Shown here piece after piece: positions 32,201 to 42,117 of a stretch of 64,000 nucleotides of DNA. The notes under the pieces were generated by a model that had not been told where the DNA came from, ran no database searches, and saw nothing but the letters and a program-made list of their open reading frames with translations. The translations under genes were made by a program, and so were the position numbers. The DNA lies in contig NC_054877.1 of assembly GCF_018320785.1 (NCBI RefSeq), positions 9,680,030 through 9,744,029 on the forward strand, given 5' to 3'. Source of the stretch: Cheilinus undulatus (Eukaryota; Chordata; Actinopteri; Labriformes; Labridae). Position 1 is the first letter of the stretch. Every line of letters starts with the position of its first letter.

Positions 32201-35200
32201 ACCACCTAAAAAGCATGTTTCTGGTTTGTGGGAGGAAGCCAGAGTACCTGGATAAACCCACACAAGCATGGGGAGAACATGGAAACCCCGCAGTCTGACC
32301 AGGCTCTGAACCAGGAACCTTCTTGCTGTGAGGCAACAGGTCTAACCCCTGTCCCATGGCAGCCCCAAATTATCTACCGTAACATAAAATGCTTGTAAAG
32401 ATGCACTGTTTTCCACATGAGTGATAGCTAAAGCTGAAGGCATTATGATTGTAGGTCCTTCTGTTTGTGTGTCCCTGAACAGGAAGTTAAAGAAAGAGTA
32501 AAGCTTTATAAACACTACTAAATCTTGACATGCTTGGAGTTTCAGTGCACAGTTCAGTTTCAACAAGCGGCACTTGGTGCCAAAACCATCATTCCTCTCA
32601 TACTGATAGGACCAGTAGAGCTGGTGACAAGGCTGAACAAACTACACCCTGTCAAACAAGGACTGCACTTTGAGTTTTTAGTCCATATTTCTGTTTTTTC
32701 TTGGCTTTTGCTACCCAGGGTTCCCTGCTCTGCTGTAAAACAGAGGCAGACAGTAAAAAATGAAGAGACAGAAACTTTTGGTTTCACCTCTCAGAGGATC
32801 GTTGTCATTTGTCTGTAGCTTCCTCATTTGGTGGTGTTTTGTTTTACATAAACTGCTCAGTAGAGACTTACTGTTAAAAAAAAAACAAGCTTAAAATACC
32901 AGGGAGGTGTCCGACTAGAGTGAGAATTAAAAGAAGGAGGTTATTTATTCCAGAAACTCGAACAACATTAGAAAAACAAAACCAGACTAATGAGTGGCTG
33001 AAAACGACTACATAGAGGTGAAACTTTTAGATCTCTACCCCTGTCTGTAGCTTTGTCTTCATTTACAACTGCAAAACCCACGATTCCAAAAAAGTTGGGA
33101 CATTGTGTAAATCTAATAATTTTGACAGCTATTTTTAATCTCAGCCTAAAGGCTTCGTCTGAAACCACACGCTCATTCCCTACTCCCTATCCACTCTATA
33201 GTGAGCAGCATATATAGTAGATTCAACTGCAAAACAGAAAAATGATTTCAGACACTACTCCGGCCACCGGCGATGACGCCGTCTCACAATTAAAACGTTT
33301 AGCAACAACAGCTCACAGATTTCCATGACAACGGCCGAGGATCGAAATTAACAGTAGAATTTCACTGGAAACTGATACTAAACGTAACATATTTCACACA
33401 AAAATAAAAATACTAGTAGATAAAGTTCTGTGTCTTTAGTGGCAAAATAGACATTTTTGTGGTGTTTTGCATAAAGATGATGGTCTCATGTCTTGTAATC
33501 GTCAAAGAGAGATAAAAGTTTCTCCATTTTGAATCCTTAACATTTTCTTACTGATTAAAACCAACAAACAAAAAAAGCATTTAAAAAAAGTTTTTATATG
33601 TGTTTCTGTGCTCCTCTAGTTTTTCTGTCATGTTTGAGAGCAGCAACCACAATGCATGATGGGAAATATTGCTGGGCTAGTGACCATCGGTTGTTCATTA
33701 CTTTTCACAATGCATTGTGGCAATGCTCACACAGAGTTCGAACACCACTACAAAATGGCGTATTCCCTAGTGGATGAGTGATTTCAGACACAGCCATGGT
33801 CTTTTGATAACATGTCTTTTAGTCTTAGTCACATTTTAGCCATTTCTATCCTTTTTAGCTTACACTACTTTTAGTTGACGGAAACTCAAAAACAGTTGAG
33901 TCTAGTTTTAGTCCAAGCTTTTATTCTCTTGCCTAAATCTGGTTCTAAGTAATGGCAGTGTGTACCCTGCTAAACCTGGGGTCCCTGCTTTCTACAGCTG
34001 AGAGGCAGAATAGCTACAGATGCATTGTTTTTTCACAGATTTACCCCAGTGGAGAAATATCATGGATTTTTATTGTCCTGTGAAAACTAAATTACATTTT
34101 TAGTCTAGTTTTATTCATCTTGACAAAAACTAAGTTTACTTTTTGTCAGTTTTAGTCATCACAGATCTGTCTTTTGCTAGTCTTACTCACTGAGAATAAG
34201 GCTGTCCATGAACATTTTTAGTCATTGTTTTAGTCGACAGATTTAACACTGGTGTAAATGTCACTGTCTTGTTTTTGGCAGGTGAACGGTGGCATCGAGA
34301 AGCAGCTGGACCAAGAAGTCCTTCATTACGATTACCACGCCTCCTTCTTTGACATCTTTGTGAGTTTTTACTTTTCACTGTCCATGTTAAAAAAGGATGA
34401 ATTTCTTATTTTTATTATTTTTCTCATTCCTGTTTTTCTTCTCTTATTCCTCTTTTCTTGTGGTTACTTTATAATTTATTTCAGACCAATAAAAACATAA
34501 GAAATAAATACAAGACAGTGGATAAATGGACAAAAGGATAAAAACACAGTTCACAAATTTACAGCGACTAAAACACAAAGGGTGTTGGTACCAGTGTTTC
34601 CAGTTAAAAGATGAGAACCTTGACCCGGACTGGGAGCCGCATGAGTGTCAAAATGATTTCATTTTCAATCAGTCAACCCTAACAAGTGCACAAGCTGTTT
34701 TTGCCATTTTATAAATACAAACTAAACCACTCAGAAAATGTAAAACCATGCTCATATGATGTCATTAATGCTCTAAAATCATATAGATCATGTTAAAAAT
34801 GAATAATTTTACACAATTAAATACCTATCTTTAGGCGTTTTCCCCTGTAAACAATGCCCAAGTCTGAAATAATTTATGTGAATAAGTAAACAGGGATTAA
34901 TATGGCATTCTTTGCATTCCCAGACTGTGAGGGATTCCCAACATTCCCAACAATTAAACATAAAAAATGTGTTAGGGAGCAAGAACAAGCTACATGCAGA
35001 AAATACATGATAAATGTTTATTTCTCTGTTTCTTAACTCTCCCCCTCTGTATAATATTTCATGTCTTCACTTCCATCTCCCTCCCTCTTCACACCATTTC
35101 TCCCAGTCTTTCAAGTCAAACACACATGTAGAGACGAGCAGTAGATTCAAGATTTTTTTCTTGGAAAAAAAAAATAAAAGCCATATTTGTGAAAAGAAAG

Positions 35201-38200
35201 ACCGGCGCCACTCCTGTACAGTATGGCACACAATACCCCATTAGTAAAATGTGTTCTATACTGGATTCAAATGATCATATTTCCCATTTTACTCGGCCTG
35301 TTGTCATCAAACTAAAACAGGAAGAAAGTTTAAAAATCACACTTCCGACACAAAGCAAAAGCAGTGTAAAATGTGGTTTTGTTTTCATGCTATCACAAAC
35401 AAAAATAGTGCACAGTCACATCAAACCAGTGTGATCTTTGACTCTGAATGTTTAATCAACACATAAATTTGAACATAAAATTTCTCAGCACAGCCTGAAA
35501 TATGAAGACACAGTAGGTTACAAACATGTGGCTAACTCTCGTCCATCTTATGCGATCTGTTGCTTGTTTTTTTATTTTTGCTTTATTGTAGTTGCACCAC
35601 AATTAAGCAGTATAAAGTGTACTCTAAGCCTTTGTCCTTTCCCTTCTTAACTTAAGATAAGATAAGATATTCCTTTATTAGTCCCACAAGGGAAAATTCC
35701 AAAACTTAACTTCCTCTCCATCTTTCCTTCTCTCCCTCAGCTCCTGGCTGTTTTCAGGTTCGCCACTCTCATCCTGGCCTACGCCGTCTGTAGACTTCGT
35801 CACTGGTGGGCCATTGCAGTAAGTCCAGACTTTAAAGGCAGTGTTATAACAGTATTTAGACGACAGAATGATCGGTCGCTGGGGAGAAAACTGGGGTTGG
35901 GCTGAGACCTTCCAGCTGGTTATTCAGTTAGTTAACTAATGAGCTCACATTTGACTGAAATCTTCTGAGGTTGGACAATCATAGATGTGATAAATCCAGG
36001 TAGAGTAAAGAGAAAAAAGCAATTCTCAGAGTAATGAATCCACCAGGTGAGAGCCACTGCTCGATGGTACAAGAATTTACATTTAAATACGACAAAAATC
36101 AGGAGTGTTTCCTAAGGTAATAGAACAAGACAACTTCATTTATATCATTGTCTGTTGTGTTGATAAAAAAAATGTCCTTTTTGATGAAGATTACATAAAA
36201 ATAACCCCTCTTTGATACTTCTGGGTCTGATTTGTGTTTCCTGTGTTTGCTCAGATCACCACTGCAGCCAGCTGTGCTTTCTTGATCATTAAAGTCATTT
36301 TATCAAAGGTAAGACTGAATCTGAAAACCATTATTACAGTTTCTGTAATGTTACAGCTCCACCTGCTGGTCTACGTCAGAACTACCATTTACTACTGATG
36401 TGTGTGGCGTCCTCAAAAGCTTGTTTAAAATGTATTTCTAAACTTTATTCTAAATTACTTATGTTGTATTTTTTCTTGTAAATATGTAGAAAGTTAAATG
36501 ATGTGTGTTGCTTTCTCCTAATGTTTTACTCTCCTTTTTAAACATCACAAACTTGTAGTTTCATTATTGTACCTTACTTTATTGCTCTTTTTCTTCTGTT
36601 TTCTCATTTCAGCATTGATATTTATAAATGAAATAGATCTAATGGGCTTAATTTGATTTATTTTAAAACAGAGATATCTATTATTTTAGGCCATTGTTAA
36701 TCATTAATGTTATAATAAAGACTATACCCTATTACATTGGTTCCCAACCTGGGGTCCAGGACCCCCCTGGGGGGGCAGCAAAGATTTTGGGGGGTGCGAG
36801 GCTTTGTCTGCTCTGAGGCTGCCAAAATTAGATTTGCAAATATAGACTAAAACCATGACAAGCATGTATTAAGTAGATTATACAAAGGTCTTTTGATAAT
36901 GAAAACATGCAGAGGCTTTTTTTAGGGTTTTATTAGTGAAAAAATTAAAATCTGTGTTGTTTTTTGGTGGCCGTGTGTCACTTTTTCTCCTCTCTTGGGT
37001 CCTGGGAGGGCTCTGCTATTCTTAGGTACGTGTGTGTGTGGTTGTGGGTGTGTGTGTATGTGTGTGTGTGGTTGTGGGTGTGTGTGTGTATGTGTGTGTG
37101 TGTCGGGGGGCTCCAAGGAAAACACTGCGCTATTATAATAGATCAGTGTTAATCACCATCAGCACAGCACTAGCTGTTTTCAGCCTGTTACAGAGGGGAC
37201 ATTAACCTTCCCTCTATGTTTTTCTGAATCTAAATGAGAAGTACAAGTAAAAATTATCACTCCCTTTAAGACAACAGTTTATAATGCATTTCTAATAAGA
37301 GTTAAAATAATCACAATTAGATGTTTGTTGAAGAATTCACAAGATTAGCAACTTAAAGAATAATTGCTATTAGGTTATTTTCCCAAATCCTTCTGCCCTA
37401 GTAGTAGTAGTAGTCGCTTTTATTCAGTCACAACACAAATTCCAAAGTTTTACTCAGTGTAGACATTTTTAACAAAGTCAAAAATCATATGTTGAGTAGT
37501 GACTGATAGACACCGGCAACAGTCGATCTTACATTTTTATCAAATTACGCAACTGACTTCCAGAAATGCAAAAAAACCCACATCTGTAAGCTTCAAAAAT
37601 AGCTTTACTACCCATTGTTTTTAGGAAGTTTTTAAATTTATGTAGGCATAATTTCAGAGTTTAACTCCAGATATAGACAAACATCTCCTCTCCATAGCTT
37701 TTTTAGCTTTTTGTATGGTAATTTTAAAAAACACCTCTCAGATGATATCACCTCTGAGAAGAACGTTTGTACCCTAATAATTACTTGCGTCGTTTTGTAG
37801 TAAAACAAACCATAAAATTTCATAACATGGTAAAGAGTGGATCTGTGTGAGCACAATACTCAGCTTTATTTATAATATGCATGGCTCACTTTTGTAGTTT
37901 AATTATTGAATTAATGGTCGTTTTAAAGCTATATCCTCTCATTTCCACACAATACGATATATAAGGTAGAATAAGTGAGTAATGGCCTAACTTAACCTCT
38001 GTCAAATGTAAAAACCCGGTTCATAAACCCTTTGTACTGAAAATGAAAGCTATTGTCTGTGTGCAGTTGCTGTCTCAGGGGGCCTTTGGGTACCTGCTCC
38101 CCATCATCTCCTTCGTGTTGGCCTGGATTGAAACGTGGCTGCTGGACTTCAAGGTTCTGCCTCAGGAGGCCGAGGATGAAAACAGTGAGTCCGAGCTTCT

Positions 38201-38960
38201 CTGCTCTGATTACATCCAGGATTAATAAATGATGAGAGCGATCCATGCAGGTACTTTACCTGGATGATGGCCGCCCTTTTCTGAGTGATGGTGTTCATCT
38301 AAAGTGAAGGCAGAGGAAGTTATGGGGTCTCCTCAGGGTTCCTGCTGATCCTTTAAAAACTTTGAGGTCATAAATGTCTTAAAGGTTTTTTTTTCTCTAC
38401 CTTGAAGTCTGACAGTAATAAGAGTAATTAATATTACTGTATATGTGTTACTACATAGAAGAACATGGGAAGAACGCTAAACATGCTTTTTGTAATCTAT
38501 TTTAGATAGTAGAGGGAGAACATGTAGATTTAGAGAGTCCTGGGTTACAATAATAGAATTACCTCCAGTTTAAATACTGTTGCCTTTATGTTGATGTTGA
38601 AAGATCTGCAGACGTCTTTATTAGTATGCACGGCAGTCTCTGTTCATGTAACTCCCTCTCTGTTTTCCAGGATATCTGTCCATCATGGACGCCACAGAGC
38701 GAGCGGCTCTCATGGGTCCGGGTCCTTTATCTGACGGACAGTTTTACTCCCCTCCAGAGTCTGTGGCAGGTCTGACATTAACCCTAAAATATACAAAAAC
38801 ATCTCACTAACATCAACCGGTTCATTTCTAAACACAAGAAGATGAACTGAAAAACCCTTTTACCAGTCGTTTAATTTTTTCAATTTTTCTTCTTGTGTCA
38901 GACTCTGATGAGGAGCTGGACGACAAACATGATCCAGAAAAGGGGTTAATCAACGGGTGA
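29077..38960 (+). CDS. stard3nl: STARD3 N-terminal-like protein (MENTHO), complete, 7 coding exons
   Basis: The coding exons are 29077-29280, 34282-34359, 35741-35818, 36255-36308, 38067-38184, 38671-38769 and 38902-38960. All have GT/AG borders and join in frame to 690 nt (229 aa; human STARD3NL is about 234). The product is a late-endosomal membrane protein made almost entirely of the MENTAL domain: predicted TM helices at about 47-65, 93-112, 117-136 and 143-164, with conserved SDVRRTFCLFVTFDLLF, LAYAVCRLRHWWAIA and GAFGYLLPIISF. A C-terminal FFAT-like segment around 201-210 (QFYSPPESVA), followed by acidic residues, fits the family's known binding to ER VAP proteins. No START domain follows, which separates it from STARD3. 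The start ATG at 29077 gives the expected N-terminal length. Neighbouring epdr1 fits human 7p14 synteny. Confidence 0.96.
29398..29593 (+). mobile_element. Tc1-type terminal repeat remnant in stard3nl intron
   Basis: Text such as AGTACTCAGACCTTCAATTTTTTCAG, TTATGTTGCAGCCTGATGCT, ACTCAGTACCCCATCATGATAA and ATATCACATTTCTCAG is the long inverted-repeat arm of a fish Tc1 family (GTATTCAGACCC type). No transposase is attached. Confidence 0.65.
29940..30611 (+). mobile_element. hAT-type MITE filled with TTTTTGCC-type array
   Basis: The left end TAGGGCTGAACAATTTGCAA and right end GCTATTAATTGCCCAGCCCTA are inverted repeats similar to 22054-22553. Between about 30055 and 30440 the interior is a degenerate array of CATTTTTTGCCACTTT words, like the interior of the 18213-19395 element. 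Flanking 8-mers agree at only 5 of 8 positions. Confidence 0.7.
30629..31062 (+). mobile_element. TTAA-flanked (piggyBac-like) MITE, 434 bp
   Basis: TTAA flanks both sides (30625-30628 and 31063-31066). The left end AGGTCATATATTATGC and the reverse complement of the right end AGCTCACATATTTTACCC are inverted repeats. TTAA duplication with short inverted ends is the signature of piggyBac-class transposons. The left end resembles the right end of the 50817-52763 element. No coding content. Confidence 0.75.
31067..32046 (+). other. stard3nl: stard3nl intron, no element recognised
   Basis: About 1 kb of mixed-composition intronic sequence with chance reading frames on both strands (around 31453-31815 and 31714-32062). 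I recognise no family and see no splice support. Confidence 0.4.
32047..32366 (+). repeat. Ubiquitous fish interspersed repeat (retroposon 3' region)
   Basis: Phrases such as CCATCCATTCATTATCTAGA, GGGGGCTGGAGCCAATCCCA, GTTTGTGGGAGGAAGCCAGAGTACC, GGGGAGAACATGGAAACCCCG and ACCTTCTTGCTGTGAGGCAACAG are hallmarks of a very abundant fish repeat, usually classed as a LINE/SINE-derived tail. About 320 bp, no coding content. Confidence 0.85.
33082..33112 (+). repeat. Solo inverted-repeat fragment of a Tc1-like family
   Basis: GATTCCAAAAAAGTTGGGAC followed by ATTGTGTAAAT matches the terminal repeat of the Tc1-like element at 39600-40971. The TTAGT MITE copy 3 inserted at its right edge and duplicated its last 8 bases. 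Confidence 0.7.
33113..34251 (+). mobile_element. TTAGT-rich hAT-type MITE, copy 3, with nested MITE, next to a splice acceptor
   Basis: A perfect 8-bp duplication GTGTAAAT flanks it (33105-33112 and 34252-34259). The right end TTTAACACTG and TAGTCGACAGATT arm match the family. The left end is slightly shortened (CTAATAATTTTGACAGC). Another MITE (33151-33795) is nested inside. The right boundary is 30 bp upstream of the exon 3 acceptor AG at 34280-34281. Confidence 0.88.
33151..33795 (+). mobile_element. MITE nested in TTAGT copy 3 (645 bp)
   Basis: The left end GGCTTCGTCTGAAACCAC and the reverse complement of the right end GGCTGTGTCTGAAATCAC match at about 15 of 18 positions. TATTCCCTA / TAGGGAATA words sit subterminally. 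No target duplication was recognised and there is no coding content. Confidence 0.7.
34282..34359 (+). CDS. stard3nl: stard3nl exon, residues 69-94 (luminal loop)
   Basis: 26 codons, VNGGIEKQLDQEVLHYDYHA then SFFDIF, phase 0 on both sides. The acceptor is TTTTTGGCAG and the donor GTGAGT. A hAT-type MITE ends only 30 bp upstream, at 34251. Confidence 0.95.
34360..35740 (+). other. stard3nl: stard3nl intron between residues 94 and 95; retroposon tail near its end
   Basis: 1381-bp intron. At about 35655-35702, AAGATAAGATAAGATATTCC then TTTATTAGTCCCACAAGGG is a common fish retroposon tail; a second copy of the tail is embedded at 18569-18612. The rest is AT-rich and unremarkable. Confidence 0.6.
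35741..35818 (+). CDS. stard3nl: stard3nl exon, residues 95-120 (TM2, start of TM3)
   Basis: 26 codons from LLAVFRFATLILAYAVCRL to HWWAIA. The acceptor has a strong pyrimidine tract (TCTCCCTCAG) and the donor is GTAAGT. Confidence 0.95.
36255..36308 (+). CDS. stard3nl: stard3nl exon, residues 121-138 (TM3)
   Basis: An 18-codon micro-exon (ITTAASCAFLIIKVILSK), phase 0, acceptor TTTGCTCAG, donor GTAAGA. It is easily missed by gene finders because of its 54-bp length. Confidence 0.94.
36309..38066 (+). other. stard3nl: stard3nl intron before TM4 exon; hAT-like end and TG repeats
   Basis: Contains, at about 36738-36800, CATTGGTTCCCAACCTGGGG then GGACCCCCCTGGGGGGGCA, a hAT-type terminus related to the 18213 element. 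TG-rich microsatellite blocks (two GTTGTGGG interruptions) lie at about 37026-37102. The remainder has no recognised element. Confidence 0.65.
38067..38184 (+). CDS. stard3nl: stard3nl exon, residues 139-177 (TM4)
   Basis: Encodes LLSQGAFGYLLPIISFVLAW through FKVLPQEAEDEN plus the first base of an Arg codon. The donor is GTGAGT at 38185. Confidence 0.95.
38671..38769 (+). CDS. stard3nl: stard3nl exon, residues 178-210 (FFAT-like segment)
   Basis: Completes Arg178 and encodes YLSIMDATERAALMGPGP, then DGQFYSPPESVA, the ER-tethering motif region. It ends with the first base of Asp211. Confidence 0.94.
38902..38960 (+). CDS. stard3nl: stard3nl last coding exon (acidic C-terminus)
   Basis: Completes Asp211 and encodes SDEELDDKHDPEKGLING, then TGA at 38958-38960. 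A possible donor (CAG then GTAACA) starts at 38969, eight bases after the stop. Confidence 0.92.
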
Positions 38961-39045
38961 CTTAACAGGTAACACTTGCTAGGATTCTTTGAAGAAACAA
39001 TATGGAGGAATTCTGAGTCTCTGAATGCAGCTGCCCTCATAAAAC

Positions 39046-39540
39046 ACACATAGTGCTGTTTCCTCTCCTCATAGAGAGCAAGCCATGTAGACAAACAGAC
39101 ATAGAGCTGTTTCCTCTCCTCATAGTGAGCAAGCCATGTAGACAAACAGACATAGAGCTGTTTCCTCTCCTCATAGAGAGCATGCCATGTAGACAAACAG
39201 ACGTAGAGCTGTTACCTCTCCTCATAGAGAGCATGCCATGTAGACAAACAGACGTAGAGCTGTTACCTCTCCTCATAGAGAGCATGCCATGTAGACAAAC
39301 AGACGTAGAGCTGTTGCCTCTCCTCATAGAGAGCATGCCATGTAGACAGACAGACGTAGAGCTGTTACCTCTCCTCATAGAGAGCATGCCATGTAGACAG
39401 ACAGGGTAGCTGTTACTCTCCTCATAGAGAGCATGCCATGTAGACAAACAGACGTGAGCTGTTACCTCTCCTCATAGAGAGCATGCCATGTAGACAAACA
39501 GACGAGAGCTGTTACCTCCTCATAGAGAGCATGCCATGTA
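39046..39540 (+). repeat. Minisatellite, 51-bp unit, about 9-10 copies
   Basis: The unit contains CTCCTCATAGAGAGCATGCC and ATGTAGACAAACAGACGTAG. The GCCATGTAGAC landmark recurs every 51 bp (39083, 39134, 39185, 39236 and so on), with 1-3 bp deletions in the last units. Because 51 is a multiple of three, several frames on both strands stay open through the array, but nothing supports coding. It lies about 85 bp after the stard3nl stop codon, inside the probable 3' UTR intron. Confidence 0.95.
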
Positions 39541-39599
39541 GACTCTATTTTACTAATTGTCTGTATGTGGAGCACAGTTAAGCTCACCCTGACTTTCAG

Positions 39600-40971
39600 C
39601 CCTGATTCCAAAAAAGTTATGCTGTGTAAAATGTAAATAAAAATGCAGTGCAGTACTTTTCAAATCTCAATAATCCCTATTTTATGCACAATAGAGCATA
39701 AAAACATATCAGATGTTGAAACTGAGTCATTTCACCATTTCATGAAAATATGAGCTCATTTTGAATTTAATGGCATCAACATGTCTCTAAAAAGTAGGGA
39801 CAGGGCCACGTTTATCATTGTGTAGCATCCCCTCTTCTTTTAAAAACAATCTTTAAAAATATGGCAAGTGAGGAGACCAGTTGCTGGAGTTTTTGGAGAG
39901 GAATTTTGTCCCATTCTTGTCTGCTGTAGGATTCTAGCTGCTCAACAGTCCTGGGTCTTTGCCAGATTTCTCTTTTATGATGCTCCTAATGTTTCCACTT
40001 GTGAAAGGTCTGGACTGCAGCCAGGCCACTTCCGGAGCCAGATTCTTTTACTGTGAAGCCAGTGGAAAAGTCAAGGCCTTCCCTGAAAGAGATGTTGTCT
40101 GGATGAGAGCAGATATTGCTCTAAAACCTCTCTCTACTTTTCAGCATTGATAGTTCCTTTCCAGATGTGTAAGCTGCCCATGCTGTAGGCACTAATGCAA
40201 CCCCATACCATCAGAGATGCAGGCTTTAGGACTGAACCAGGAGAACAAGCTGGATGGTCTCTCCTCTCTTTAGTCTGCAGGACATGGCATCCAGAACTTC
40301 CAACAATAATTTCACATTTGGATACATATGACCACAGAACAGTTTTCCAAATAGCCTCAGTCCATTTTAAATGAGCTTTGGTTTCTGGATCCTGTTCACA
40401 TTCGGCTTCTTCTCTGCATGATCCAGCTTTAACTGTCATTTGTGGATGACACAGCCAACTGTGTTGGCAGACAATGATTTCTGGAAGTGTTCCTGAGCCC
40501 ATGCAGTGATTTCAGTACAGAATCTTGCTCACAGAAATCTCTTTGAGCAATGGACAATGAGGGATTCTCTGAATCTTTTGCTGGTATCATGGACTGTAGA
40601 TGGTTCGATATTCAAACTCTCAGCAATTTTACATCTGAGACTCTGCCTCTCTAAAATGCTCCTACCCAGTCATGTTACTGACATGTTGCCAATTAACCTA
40701 ATTAGTTGCAAAATGCTCCTCCAGCTGTTTTTTATGAGTACCATTTACTTTTCCAGCCTTTTGTTGCCTGTCCCTACTTTTTTGAGATGTTTCTTCCATC
40801 AAATTCAAAATGCGTTAATGTCCTCATGAAATGGAAAAATGTCTCAGAGTCAACATCTGATATGTGGTTTATGTTCTTTTGTGAATAAAATATGGGTTTA
40901 TGAGATTTGACAAGCATTGAATTCTGTTTCTATTTACATTTACCCACATCCCAACTTTTTTGGAATTGGTA
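39600..40971 (-). mobile_element. Tc1-like transposon with long inverted repeats, dead copy
   Basis: Long terminal inverted repeats of about 200 bp start CTGATTCCAAAAAAGTT on the left and end CCAACTTTTTTGGAATTGG on the right. They share CAGATGTTGA, CCATTTCATGA and TCATTTTGAATTTAATGG-type stretches. The interior is a minus-strand transposase remnant. It lies in the probable 3' UTR intron of stard3nl. Confidence 0.88.
39830..40660 (-). pseudogene. Tc1-like transposase remnant
   Basis: On the minus strand, 40393-40134 reads HLKWTEAIWKTVLWSYVSK, then KPASLMVWGCISAYSMGSLH up to a stop. Here the Asp expected in the WSDES block is replaced (WSYVS), so a catalytic residue is lost. Further pieces occur at about 39850-40030 (C-terminal side) and 40540-40660 (N-terminal side) in other frames, and parts between the DDE blocks are deleted. 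Inactive. Confidence 0.8.
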
Positions 40972-41156
40972 GAATTAGGAAAATGTCTACCCTATTTGTA
41001 ACAAAAAACCCCACTGGTGATTGGTGATTTAAACTTTTTTATCAGGGGTACTTTAGTCATATTGTTTAAAAGAGCACATGATGATAAGGTTGACCAGTAT
41101 CTCTAAATAATGGAGAGCTTTTCTGACTGGTAGTTTCTTCTCTCTGTCTCTTCAGG

Positions 41157-41985
41157 ATCTCTGCTGCTGAATGTGGACGTTTTCTCCTGCTGAGGGAAAA
41201 CTCTGCCTTACACATTCTGCTGTTTTAGTTTTTATTTCACAGGAACTTTTTGAACACTTGAACCCACGACTGCACCACGGTTTATATCAGCCTCCTGCAT
41301 GAACACGCAGACATGAGAAAGTGCTGCTTTAAAAGCCTTCAGCTTCACTGTTTCGTGGTTGTTTCCCCACATTTAAAGGAACTCTGGGACTTTGAAAAGA
41401 CTTCTGATGAACGGAAATGATTGCAGAATCATCTCGGACTACAGGATATATGTGAAGAATATGAATTAAATCAGCACACAGTGCTGATTCCAGTGTCAGA
41501 GCATCATTCATGTGCTTTAGTGACACCAGGGTTTACTAAATTCTCAGAGAAATGTCTTACTGTCGTCATGTTTACGTTTCTTTTTGATAATTGTCATGCT
41601 CTGATTTTAAGCTGATGTAAAGGAGAATAATCTCCATGAACTCTGCATGAAGGAAAGTTTTTGGCCAGTATTGAGCTGAAATGAAGGAATATTTATGAGT
41701 CACTGTGTTAAATACCGCTTTAACGGCCACATATGAAGACATAAAGGACATTTTGCTGGTAAAAATGCTGTTTCTGAGAGAACACAAGCTTTTTATCCTA
41801 CCTTAAACTGAATGAGCCATGTATCTGCAGTATTTACAAAGAGGAAACTGTTGGAAAAACTGCTGTTGGAGCTCTTTATTTGAAAACATGTACATATCTT
41901 CATGCATGCCCTGCGAGCCAAACAGTTTTGTTTTTATGAAAGCTTGTCTGTAAAATAGAATCATTAAAATGTGAAATCTACTTTT
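41157..41985 (+). other. stard3nl: stard3nl 3' UTR terminal exon with poly(A) signal
   Basis: About 830 bp of repeat-free sequence after the acceptor at 41156, ending with ATTAAA at 41963-41968. This is the first convincing polyadenylation signal downstream of the stop that is not inside a transposon. Confidence 0.55.
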
Positions 41986-42117
41986 GGATGTTTTATTTCA
42001 CTTTTTTGTTTGGTGATTTTAAGTGGAGGAAGAAAATATTTTGAATGTACTGGTTTGTAGTATTAAATCACATCAGCAGGCTTTTTGTAGACATGAAAAC
42101 AGAGAGAAGGGTTTTTT

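Larger units (their letters stand above)
38969..41156 (+). other. stard3nl: Probable intron in the stard3nl 3' UTR
   Basis: A donor-like CAG/GTAACA occurs eight bases after the stop, and a good acceptor (TCTCTGTCTCTTCAG) ends at 41156, just before a transposon-free block that runs to a poly(A) signal. If spliced, the junction is too close to the stop to trigger exon-junction-dependent decay. If unspliced, the minisatellite and Tc1 copy would be 3' UTR. Confidence 0.55.

Noticed and set aside
33640..33725. Second ZNF143-like text (AATGCATGATGGGAAAT)
   Set aside because: It lies inside a nested MITE, is a weaker match, and has no exon or donor nearby.
36922..37152. Thr/His-Pro repeat or Cys-Val-Trp repeat proteins
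   Set aside because: These are frames through the TG-rich microsatellite in a stard3nl intron.
39037..39447. Long repetitive open frames on both strands (Leu/Met/Arg-rich repeats) across 39037-39447
   Set aside because: They arise because the minisatellite unit is 51 bp, a multiple of three with no stop in those frames. No start context, splice support or family resemblance.
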